64,000 nucleotides of DNA from Stenotrophomonas sp. ZAC14D1_NAIMI4_1 (GTDB lineage Bacteria; Pseudomonadota; Gammaproteobacteria; Xanthomonadales; Xanthomonadaceae), in NCBI RefSeq assembly GCF_003086775.1, contig NZ_CP026001.1, forward strand, positions 520,323 through 584,322, written 5' to 3'. The notes beneath the pieces were generated by a model that worked only from the letters and a program-made list of their open reading frames with translations, was not told where the DNA came from and ran no database searches. Shown here in pieces: positions 55,820 through 62,934 of this stretch (position 1 is the first letter of the stretch; the number at the start of each line of letters is the position of its first letter). The position numbers and the translations under genes were made by a program.

Positions 55820-56307
55820 CAGGCGGCCTGCGTACGACGTGCGCGGCTGACCTGGTACTGCAGGGTCGAAGGCTGCAGCATCGCGTCGAAGCTGACCGGC
55901 TCGCGGGCCGGCTCCAGGTCGAGCAATGCATGGATGGTGAAGTGCAGGCCACCTGCAAACTGGTTGCCTGCATCCAGATGGACATTGACATTGCGCAGGC
56001 GCCGCTCATGGCGCGCCACGGCCTGCTCCAGTGAACGGCAGATCGCAGCGCGATCGTACGCATTGGCCAGGCTCATCGCCGAGAAATCCGCCAGACCGTA
56101 GGTCAGCAACGATTGACGGCAATTGGGAAATTCCTTCATGTCCCCTTCCTGGAACGCGGCGCGTGAATTCAGCAGCCCCTCCAGGTCGCGGGCAATGGAT
56201 TCCTTGTACTGCTCGAGCGAAACGGACTTGAATACAGGCCCGCCGGCCGGTTGCTTCGGCGCGTCGTCGAACAGTTTTTCCAGCAGGCTGGGTTCGAGTC
56301 CCTTCAT
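55819..56307 (-). CDS. tssE: TssE, gp25-like baseplate protein
   Basis: The 162-residue protein (ATG 56307; a GTG at 56319 is possible) has the gp25-like pattern: S-I-A-R-D-L-E-G-L-L-N-S-R near residues 35-47, Y-G-L-A-D-F-S near 69-75, and an R-L-R-N-V-N-V stretch. TssE starts sheath assembly at the baseplate. A hairpin and about 125 bases separate it from hcp upstream, so its expression may be lower than that of hcp. Confidence 0.92.
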   Translation of the reverse strand: MKGLEPSLLEKLFDDAPKQPAGGPVFKSVSLEQYKESIARDLEGLLNSRAAFQEGDMKEFPNCRQSLLTYGLADFSAMSLANAYDRAAICRSLEQAVARHERRLRNVNVHLDAGNQFAGGLHFTIHALLDLEPAREPVSFDAMLQPSTLQYQVSRARRTQAA

Positions 56308-56395
56308 TGGACGATCCACTCAGGTTCGGCATCCGTGCGGGCGGCAGCGGTGCAGCAAAGGCGAGGCCGTTCCTGGCCTCACCTGACGATCAGAC

Positions 56396-56422
56396 TGCGA
56401 TGGCGCACAAGGCGCCATCGCA
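56396..56422 (-). terminator. Perfect hairpin just after hcp
   Basis: An 11-bp perfect stem (TGCGATGGCGC with GCGCCATCGCA, loop ACAAG) lies 11 bases after the hcp stop on the hcp transcript. No T-run follows, so it is more likely to stabilise or trim the abundant hcp message, or to reduce read-through into tssE, than to be a full terminator. Confidence 0.6.
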
Positions 56423-56433
56423 GCGACACAACA

Positions 56434-56931
56434 TCAAACGGTGTAGTTCGGGATGTTCTTGGTTGCGCTCCACTGTGCCACGGTCTTGCCACCAACTCCG
56501 CCTTCCGGCTTCTGCTGCTGGTAAGTCCACTTGATGGCGCCGAAGCTCAACTGAACAACTTCCTGCGGCATGCCTTCCTTGTCCACCGTGGTGGTGACGC
56601 GGTGGACCAGCACGTTCAGCAGCTCGACCATGTAGTAATTGATCGCGTTGCCGTCCTTGTCGGCGCGCATGAACTGGATCTGCGCCTTCGGGAAGGTGGT
56701 GCCGTTGGAAGCGGCCTGGTTCAGGGCCGTGGAGGCGAGGTCGATCGACTTGGTGATTTCGATCGGGGACAGGTTCACGCGGGCTGCGGTGGTGCCGCCG
56801 GAGGTCGACGCGGTGGCCGAACGCGGCTGCAGCAGGTCCTGCGAGAACGACTGGATTTCAATCCAGTCCTTGTGCTTGTCGTCGTGCGACTCGCCCTTGA
56901 TGGTGTCAATCGAGAGGAAAGCGTGTTGCAT
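56434..56931 (-). CDS. hcp: Hcp (TssD), tube protein
   Basis: The 165-residue protein has the Hcp pattern: F-L-S-I-D-T-I-K-G-E-S at the start, K-D-W-I-E-I-Q-S-F-S-Q, S-P-I-E-I-T-K-S-I-D, and V-V-Q-L-S-F-G-A-I-K-W-T-Y near the end. Hcp hexamers stack into the tube and carry small effectors. No extra domain is present. A strong AGGAGA sits six bases before the ATG. Hairpins lie both before and after the gene, consistent with separate processing for high output. Confidence 0.96.
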   Translation of the reverse strand: MQHAFLSIDTIKGESHDDKHKDWIEIQSFSQDLLQPRSATASTSGGTTAARVNLSPIEITKSIDLASTALNQAASNGTTFPKAQIQFMRADKDGNAINYYMVELLNVLVHRVTTTVDKEGMPQEVVQLSFGAIKWTYQQQKPEGGVGGKTVAQWSATKNIPNYTV

Positions 56932-56972
56932 ATCTGGTCTCCTAAATTCCGTTCTTCCGTGAGATTTGGTGT

Positions 56973-57061
56973 GCCAGGCGGGGGCCTGGCGGTTAAGGGG
57001 GGCTACGCCCTCTTGAAATAAGCGTCACTGCAATCCGGGGGGTGAACTCCCCTGGACGCTT
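56973..57061 (-). promoter_or_regulatory. Two hairpins in the tssC-hcp spacer
   Basis: A seven-bp stem GCCAGGC/GCCTGGC with a four-base loop lies at 56973-56990, and a seven-bp outer stem AAGCGTC/GACGCTT spans 57020-57061 with a GGGG/CCCC inner pair. Both are in the 146-base spacer between tssC and hcp. No T-run follows. They could protect the 5' end of a processed hcp message. Confidence 0.45.
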
Positions 57062-57077
57062 CAGGTACTGCAAATCG

Positions 57078-58568
57078 TTACGACTTCTTCGCGGACGCCG
57101 GCAGTTCGGCGACCAGACGCAACGAGACAGACAGCTCATCGAGCTGGAAATGCGGCCTGATGAAGGCCACCGCGCGGTAGACACCGGGCTTGCCCGGCAC
57201 CTCCGAAACCTGCACAGATGCCTCGCGGAGCGGGAACTGGGCCTTGGCTTCCTGGGAGGCGTTGTCGTCCAGCAGCACGTACTGGGCGATCCAACGGTTC
57301 AGGAATTCCTCGACGTTCCCCGCCGAAGCGAAGCTGCCGATCTTCTCGCGCATCATCGCCTTGAGGTAATGGGCGATACGCGAGACCGCGAAGATGTACT
57401 GCAGCTGGGCAGACAGGATCGCGTTGGCATTGGCCGAATCGGTGTTGTACTTCTTCGGCTTCTGTGCCGACTGGGCGCCGAAGAACGCGGCGTAGTCGGT
57501 GTTCTTGCAGTGCACCAGCGGCATGAAGCCGAGGTCACTGAGTTCTTTTTCACGACGGTCGGTGATGGCCACTTCGGTGGGGCACTTCAGCGCCACTTCA
57601 CCGTCGTCGGTACGGAAGGTATGGGTCGGCAGGTCTTCGACCAGGCCACCACCTTCCACGCCACGGATGGCCGCACACCAGCCAAAGCTCTCGAACGCCT
57701 GGGTCAGGCGCGCGCCCATGGCGTAGGCGGTGTTGCACCACAGGAACTTGCTGTGGTCGGCGGCTTCGATCTCTTCGACGAAGTTGAAGCCCTCGACCGT
57801 GGTGCCATCCTTCGGGTTGTACGGCAGGCGGCCCAGGAAGCGCGGCATGGTCAGGCCGACGTAGCGGCTGTCCTCGCTCTCGCGGAACGACTTCCACTTC
57901 GCGTACTCGACCGTGTCGAACACCTTGGCCAGATCGCGAGGCTTGCCCAGATCGGTGAAGGTCTCCAGGCCGAACATGCCTTCACTGGCGGCGGAGATGA
58001 ACGGTGCGTGCGCGGCAGCGGCGACGTGCGACATCTGCTCGATGAAGTACATGTCCTCCGGCTGGCGGCCGAGGAAGTAGTCACCGATCAGCGCCCCGAA
58101 CGGCGCACCACCGAAGGTGCCGAACTCTTCTTCGTAGACCTTCTTGAACAGCGCGCTCTGGTCGAAGTCGATGGCGGACTTGAAGTCCTTCACCAGGTCC
58201 TTCTGCGGCGAATTGAAGACCTTGATCTTCATGTTCGGGCCGGTGGAGGTCTGCTGGCACAGGTAGTGCAGGCCACGCCAGCTGCCTTCCAGCTTCTGGA
58301 AGGACTCGGCGTGCATGACCGCGCTGAGCTGCTCGGAGATGATCCGGTCGATCTCGGCGATGCGCGCGTCGAGCGTCAGGTTGAGGTTGTCGGAGACCAC
58401 GACGGTGCCGTCCAGGACTTCCTTCGCCAGGGCGGCGATGATGTCCTTGGCGCGGTCGTGCTCGGTCTGCGACTTGGCGACCTTGCTCTTCTCGACGATC
58501 TGGTCAAGAAGACCGACGTCTTCCAGTTCGGTGGCCTGGGTGGCCAGTTGGCTGGCTTCGGCTGACAT
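57078..58568 (-). CDS. tssC: TssC, large sheath protein
   Basis: The 496-residue protein has the TssC (VipB) marks: L-D-A-R-I-A-E-I-D near residues 65-73, S-W-R-G-L-H-Y-L near 95-102, F-G-G-A-P-F-G-A-L-I-G-D-Y near 152-164, and F-L-W-C-N-T-A-Y-A-M. It pairs with TssB to build the contractile sheath. A very strong AAGGAGG overlaps the tssB stop, so the two are made together. Confidence 0.96.
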   Translation of the reverse strand: MSAEASQLATQATELEDVGLLDQIVEKSKVAKSQTEHDRAKDIIAALAKEVLDGTVVVSDNLNLTLDARIAEIDRIISEQLSAVMHAESFQKLEGSWRGLHYLCQQTSTGPNMKIKVFNSPQKDLVKDFKSAIDFDQSALFKKVYEEEFGTFGGAPFGALIGDYFLGRQPEDMYFIEQMSHVAAAAHAPFISAASEGMFGLETFTDLGKPRDLAKVFDTVEYAKWKSFRESEDSRYVGLTMPRFLGRLPYNPKDGTTVEGFNFVEEIEAADHSKFLWCNTAYAMGARLTQAFESFGWCAAIRGVEGGGLVEDLPTHTFRTDDGEVALKCPTEVAITDRREKELSDLGFMPLVHCKNTDYAAFFGAQSAQKPKKYNTDSANANAILSAQLQYIFAVSRIAHYLKAMMREKIGSFASAGNVEEFLNRWIAQYVLLDDNASQEAKAQFPLREASVQVSEVPGKPGVYRAVAFIRPHFQLDELSVSLRLVAELPASAKKS

Positions 58569-58571
58569 CGA

Positions 58572-59072
58572 TCAGTCCTCCTTGGTCGCGCCGAGCTGCT
58601 TCAGCTGCTCGGTGTTGTTGAGCACATCGGTCAGCAGATCTTCCAGCTTCTCGTTGCCAGCCAGCTTGTTGCGCAGATCGGCCAGCTTGGTACGCGATTC
58701 GAGCAGGCGGCGCAGCGGTTCGATCTGCTGCACGACGGACTCGGGACGGAAATCATCGATGGAGTTGAACTTCAGCTCGACACCGAATTCGCCGCCCTCG
58801 TTGCTGATCTTGTTCGGCACGCGGTAGACCGCGCGCGGCGCGACGCCTTCCATCACTTCATCGAAGTTGTCCAGGTCAACGTTGACGAACTTGCGATCCT
58901 TGACCTTGGGCAGCGGCTGTTCCGGATTGCCGCTGAAGTCGCCCATCACGCCGACTACGAACGGCAGTTCCTTCTGCTCGATCGCGTCACCCTTCTCGAC
59001 GTCGTAGGTGAGCTGGACGCGCGGCGGGCGGATCTTCTGCAGCCGCTTCTGGATGCTTTCCTTCTTGGCCAT
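58572..59072 (-). CDS. tssB: TssB, small sheath protein
   Basis: The 166-residue protein has the TssB (VipA) marks: R-V-Q-L-T-Y-D-V-E-K-G-D near residues 18-29, E-L-P-F-V-V-G-V-M-G-D-F-S-G near 35-48, and L-K-F-N-S-I-D-D-F-R-P. It is three bases from tssC and has AGGAGA before its ATG. Length is normal. Confidence 0.96.
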   Translation of the reverse strand: MAKKESIQKRLQKIRPPRVQLTYDVEKGDAIEQKELPFVVGVMGDFSGNPEQPLPKVKDRKFVNVDLDNFDEVMEGVAPRAVYRVPNKISNEGGEFGVELKFNSIDDFRPESVVQQIEPLRRLLESRTKLADLRNKLAGNEKLEDLLTDVLNNTEQLKQLGATKED

Positions 59073-59102
59073 GTGTGTCTCCTGACTGGGGCCGGTTCCG
59101 GA

Positions 59103-59723
59103 TCAGTTGCCGATGTTCTGGAACGGATCGGAGTTGTTCGAACGGGCAGCGGGCTTGGCCGGCTGGGCGGCGGGCTGACTTGCAGCCGGCGCGGCCGAAC
59201 GCGTCGTGCGGGTGCGGGCGCGGGGCTTGGGCTTGGGCGTCGGGTCGGCGAGGATCGCGTCACCCATCGTGGTGCGCAGGGTGTTGGCCAGCGTCTGCGC
59301 TTCCTTGCGGGCGGTATCCGATGCCAGTGCACCACGGCCCTGCAGGCGCGTCAGCGACTGGTTGGCAACGCGGAAGCCCGCAACGGTGATCACGCCATCG
59401 GCAACCAGATCTTCCGGGTCGCGCTGCAGGACTTCTTCGGCTGCCACGATGGCACGCGCGTACTGCCCCTGGTCGAACTGCAGCTGCGCGATGCGCACCC
59501 ACGGTTCCTTGCGGGTCGGGTCAGCCTTGGCGGCTTCCTCGAACGCGGTGATCGCCGCATCGGCGCCACCCACGGTCACCTGCGCCTCAGCGTTGCTCAG
59601 CGTCGTCTCGAACGGAACGACTTCTGCCTTCTTCGGCGACGAGGAGCAGGCTGCAAGGCCCGACAACAACATCAGCGCGAACATCGGCCGGTACACAGCC
59701 TTCCCCATTGCCTTCACTTCCAT
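59103..59723 (-). CDS. TPR lipoprotein, first gene of the tssBC operon
   Basis: ATG 59723 has GAGGG seven bases upstream. The 206-residue protein has a lipoprotein signal with L-A-A-C, then two TPR-like repeats (about residues 50-115: A-A-I-T-A-F-E-E-A-A-K-A-D-P and Y-A-R-A-I-V-A-A-E-E-V-L-Q-R-D-P), a helical part, and a basic Pro/Ala/Thr-rich tail (160-200). A periplasmic scaffold for T6SS assembly is likely from its place before tssB. I cannot assign a Tag name. Confidence 0.75.
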   Translation of the reverse strand: MEVKAMGKAVYRPMFALMLLSGLAACSSSPKKAEVVPFETTLSNAEAQVTVGGADAAITAFEEAAKADPTRKEPWVRIAQLQFDQGQYARAIVAAEEVLQRDPEDLVADGVITVAGFRVANQSLTRLQGRGALASDTARKEAQTLANTLRTTMGDAILADPTPKPKPRARTRTTRSAAPAASQPAAQPAKPAARSNNSDPFQNIGN

Positions 59724-59960
59724 AGTGATCCCTCGTCGAAATTAATTCCTGAAGGAAGCCGAATCTCCGCGGGTACAACGCACGGGATTCCTGCCCCATT
59801 CGCCGGAAGTGTACATTCGCGAATACGCATCGGTATAGTGAATTTCGTCAAGAATATGGCGGATTTGCTGGACACATTCTTCACATGCCGATGTGATATT
59901 CGCGAGGAAAACACGCTGTTTGCGTGACTTTGAACCCACCATCAGAGCCCATCCAACCAC
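59724..59960. promoter_or_regulatory. Divergent control region between the tssBC operon and tssJ
   Basis: This 237-base spacer is A/T-rich for this genome and must drive both halves of the core. It holds a perfect palindrome TCACATgccgATGTGA at 59881-59896, the palindrome ATTCGCGAAT at 59815-59824, and a second ATTCGCGA at 59898-59905. On the minus strand a TTGACG box occurs in the middle, but no good -10 lies at the right distance. These repeats are candidate operators for a T6SS regulator. Confidence 0.5.
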
Positions 59961-60584
59961 ATGAATGTGCAGCCCCTCTCATTTCAACGCGTGATATCCG
60001 TCACGTTTTTGACGCTGATAATCTCCTCTTCCCTTTCCGGTTGCGCCTCTGACAGCAAGCTGGGCAAGGCGATGGACAAGACCCTGCAGGTCGTTGGCAT
60101 CCGCGAGGACAAGCCAGAAGCCCCACCCGTCATCCCCCTGCGCCTGTACGCCGGCACCAACCTCAATGCCGGAAACGACAAGCGCGCCTCCGCAGCGGTC
60201 GTGAAGATCTACCACCTGCGCAGCCTTCACCGCTTCGAACAGGCCCCCTTCAATGCCTTCCTCGACCAGGCCGGCGAACAGGCCGCACTGGGCGCGGACC
60301 TGCTTTCGGTCAATGAAGTGGTGCTGACCCCCGGGGCGCGGCAGGAATTGTCCGAGCAGTTGAGTGAAGGAAGTGCAGTCCTCGGCGTGGTGGCGCTGTT
60401 CCGGGCCCCGGCCGAGAACCGCTGGCGGCTGGCCTTCGACACCAAGGGCAAGACGCTTCCCCAGGACGGCGTCACCATCGGCGTGCATGCCTGCGCGTTG
60501 ACCAGTGACAGCAAGGCCCTGTTGACGCGGATCTCCGGCGATCCCGGCAGCCTCGCATCCATCCGCTGCGCGGGGGCAAAGTGA
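59961..60584 (+). CDS. tssJ: TssJ, outer-membrane lipoprotein
   Basis: The 207-residue protein has a lipoprotein signal ending L-S-G-C, then P-L-R-L-Y-A-G-T-N-L-N near residue 59 and V-V-K-I-Y-H-L-R-S-L-H-R-F near 80-92, the beta-sandwich pattern of TssJ. TssJ anchors TssM in the outer membrane. It starts the plus-strand unit tssJ, tssK, tssL, vgrG5. The Shine-Dalgarno sequence is weak. Confidence 0.9.
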   Translation: MNVQPLSFQRVISVTFLTLIISSSLSGCASDSKLGKAMDKTLQVVGIREDKPEAPPVIPLRLYAGTNLNAGNDKRASAAVVKIYHLRSLHRFEQAPFNAFLDQAGEQAALGADLLSVNEVVLTPGARQELSEQLSEGSAVLGVVALFRAPAENRWRLAFDTKGKTLPQDGVTIGVHACALTSDSKALLTRISGDPGSLASIRCAGAK

Positions 60585-60732
60585 ATGGCTGCCAGAATTC
60601 TGGCACTCGAATTCCACGATGGGATAGTATCTGCCACGCGAGGCCAGGCCTCGAACAAGTAAATATGTGGAGTGATTCACACTTTCACATTGAAGCGCCG
60701 GGCAGCTGTCATCCTGCCGCACGATAACGGCG

Positions 60733-60757
60733 GCGCCGCTGGCGCGGGCTTTTTTTT
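60733..60757 (+). terminator. Terminator-like element between tssJ and tssK
   Basis: A GC-rich hairpin (GCGCC, loop GCT, GGCGC) is followed by GGGC and a run of eight T. It lies 149 bases after tssJ and 24 before the tssK start. This is the standard layout of an intrinsic terminator, so part of the tssJ transcript should end here. Confidence 0.65.
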
Positions 60758-60780
60758 CAAGCTATTTCCAAGGATTGAAC

Positions 60781-62133
60781 GTGGCTTATGTAAGCAGGAT
60801 GTCGAAGGTTCTCTGGGGTGAAGGACTGTTCCTGCGCCCCCAGCATTTCCAGCGCCAGGATGCGTACCACGAGGCGCGACTGCAGGACCTTTCCCAGACG
60901 CTGCACCCGTATGCATGGGGCGCGCGTCGCGTACGTTTCGATCCACACGCCCTGTCCGGTGGCACCCTGCGTCCGCTGGACCTGTCGGCGGTGTTCCCCG
61001 ATGGCGAAACCTACGACGCCCCCGCCCACGACAGCCTGCCCGACGCGGTGTCGCTGCATGAGCTGCCGCCCGGCATCCAGAGCACCGTGGTCTATCTGGC
61101 GCTGCCCCTGCTGCGTGACGATGGCGCCAACTGCGCTGACGCCGAAGGCACGGTGCTGGCGCGGTACCGCCAGGCCAACCGGGACACACAGGACCTGTTC
61201 ACCGACGCGGTCGAGGCCGAGCTGTCGTACCTGAGCAAGGCCGTGAAGCTGCTTACCGACGACCAGCCGCGCGATGCGTACAGCACCGTCGCGGTGGCGC
61301 GCGTGCGGCGCACGTCCAGTGGCGGCTTCGAGCTGGATGACGAGTTCATTCCGCCCTCCGCGCAGCTGCAGGCTTCGCCGTTCCTGCACCGCGAACTGCG
61401 GGCGGTGCTCGATGCACTGCAGGCGAAGGTGGATGCGCTTTATGGCCTGCACCGGCAGACGTCGCAGAACATCATCGAGTTCCGCTCGGGCGACATCGCC
61501 TCGTTCTGGCTGCTGCACACCATCAACAGTTCCTTCAGTGCGCTGGCCCACCTGCTGCACCATCCGCAGCTGCATCCCGAGCGCCTGCACCAGGAGCTGC
61601 TGCGCATGGCGGGCGCACTGCTGACCTTCTCCAACGCCTACCAGCTCAGCGACCTGCCGGTGTACCGCCACGACCAGCCGGAAGCGTCGTTCCGCAAGCT
61701 GCTGGAGATCGTGCGTGCCCTGCTGGATACGGTGATCTCGACGCGCTACTTCAAGATCGCGCTCAACGAGGTCAAGCCGTCCTACCACCTGGGCCGGCTG
61801 GACTCGCAGCGCATCGACGGCGAGGCCTCGTTCTACCTGTCCGTGTCGGCATCGATGCCGGCGCAGGAACTGATCCAGAGCGTCCCGGTCCGCTTCAAGG
61901 TCGGTGCGCCGGACGACGTGGAGAAGTGCGTGCTGTCCGCGCTGCCGGGCGTGAAGCTGGTCCACGCGGCGCAGGTGCCCGCGGCGATTCCGGTGCGCCC
62001 GGGCAGCCACTACTTCGAGCTGGATGCACGCGGCGCACTGTATGAGCGCATGCTCAAGTCGCAGTCGCTGATGATCTACGTGCCGGCCGGCATTGCCGAA
62101 CTGAAGATGGAACTTGTGGCGGTGACCTCATGA
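60781..62133 (+). CDS. tssK: TssK, baseplate component
   Basis: The start is GTG 60781, six bases after AAGGA; ATG 60799 lacks a usable Shine-Dalgarno sequence. The 450-residue protein has the classic opening V-L-W-G-E-G-L-F-L-R-P-Q-H-F-Q-R-Q-D, a central F-W-L-L-H-T-I-N segment, and G-S-H-Y-F-E-L near the end. TssK links the baseplate to the TssLM complex. It follows a terminator-like element and overlaps tssL by four bases. Confidence 0.95.
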   Translation: MAYVSRMSKVLWGEGLFLRPQHFQRQDAYHEARLQDLSQTLHPYAWGARRVRFDPHALSGGTLRPLDLSAVFPDGETYDAPAHDSLPDAVSLHELPPGIQSTVVYLALPLLRDDGANCADAEGTVLARYRQANRDTQDLFTDAVEAELSYLSKAVKLLTDDQPRDAYSTVAVARVRRTSSGGFELDDEFIPPSAQLQASPFLHRELRAVLDALQAKVDALYGLHRQTSQNIIEFRSGDIASFWLLHTINSSFSALAHLLHHPQLHPERLHQELLRMAGALLTFSNAYQLSDLPVYRHDQPEASFRKLLEIVRALLDTVISTRYFKIALNEVKPSYHLGRLDSQRIDGEASFYLSVSASMPAQELIQSVPVRFKVGAPDDVEKCVLSALPGVKLVHAAQVPAAIPVRPGSHYFELDARGALYERMLKSQSLMIYVPAGIAELKMELVAVTS

Positions 62134-62924
62134 TGAATTCCCCCCTGCCCCCGACCCCGGGCCCGATGCCTTCGCTGACCGCCAACGGCGCGATGGCCAA
62201 CCCCACGCCGCAGGCCGCCAACCCGCAGAGCCTGCAGGACCTGATGTCCGACGGCTTCTACCTGCTGCTGCTGCTCAAGCGCGGCCAGCTGCCGAACGAT
62301 GCCGAAGGCTTCGTGCAGACCGTGCAGAAGTTCCTTGATGGCGTGGAACGCAATGCGATGCGCCTGGGCGTGGCCTCGGAGGATGTCTATGCGGCCAAGT
62401 ACGCCTTCTGTGCCGCCGTGGACGAGGCGATCCTGTCGCAGCCGTCGCAGCTGCACGAGACCTGGGAGCGCAACCCGCTGCAGCTGCGCATGTTCGGCGA
62501 GCACCTGGCCGGCGAGCACTTCTTCGATCGCCTGGAAGAGCTGCGCCGCCAGGGCGCCGCGCGCCTGCCGTCGCTGGAGGTCTACCACTACTGCCTGCTG
62601 ATGGGTTTCGAGGGCAAGTACCGCCTCGAAGGCACCGAGAAGCTGGGCTACCTGACCGCGCGACTGGGCGATGAAATCGTCTACCTGAAGGGCAAGCGCC
62701 ACGGCTTCGCACCGCACGCGCTGCCGCCGGACAACGTGCGCCACAGCCTGCGCCGCGTGGTGCCGTTGTGGCTGCCGGCGGTGGTGGTGGGCTGCTTCGG
62801 CATCGTTGCCTTCTTCGGCGTGCGCACCTACCTGGGCCACGAGACGCGCCAGCAGCTGGCCGCCTACAACGACGTGGTGCAGATGCCCGAGCGCACCGCC
62901 CACATCACGATTACCCTGCCATGA
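62130..62924 (+). CDS. tssL: TssL, DotU-family inner-membrane protein
   Basis: The 264-residue protein has a Pro-rich start, then the DotU core with D-E-A-I-L-S near residues 98-103, W-E-R-N-P-L-Q-L-R-M-F-G-E-H-L-A-G-E-H-F-F near 111-131, and Y-H-Y-C-L-L-M-G-F-E-G-K-Y near 150-162. One C-terminal membrane segment (about 214-234) fits the family. No peptidoglycan-binding extension is present; the OmpA gene at 20004 may serve that role. The ATG overlaps the tssK stop as ATGA. Confidence 0.95.
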   Translation: MMNSPLPPTPGPMPSLTANGAMANPTPQAANPQSLQDLMSDGFYLLLLLKRGQLPNDAEGFVQTVQKFLDGVERNAMRLGVASEDVYAAKYAFCAAVDEAILSQPSQLHETWERNPLQLRMFGEHLAGEHFFDRLEELRRQGAARLPSLEVYHYCLLMGFEGKYRLEGTEKLGYLTARLGDEIVYLKGKRHGFAPHALPPDNVRHSLRRVVPLWLPAVVVGCFGIVAFFGVRTYLGHETRQQLAAYNDVVQMPERTAHITITLP

Positions 62925-62934
62925 GCCTGATGAT

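Noticed and set aside
60601..60616. Possible sigma-54 promoter (TGGCAC, five bases, TTCCA) upstream of tssK
   Set aside because: The -12 box has CC where GC is nearly invariant, so the match is too weak to call.
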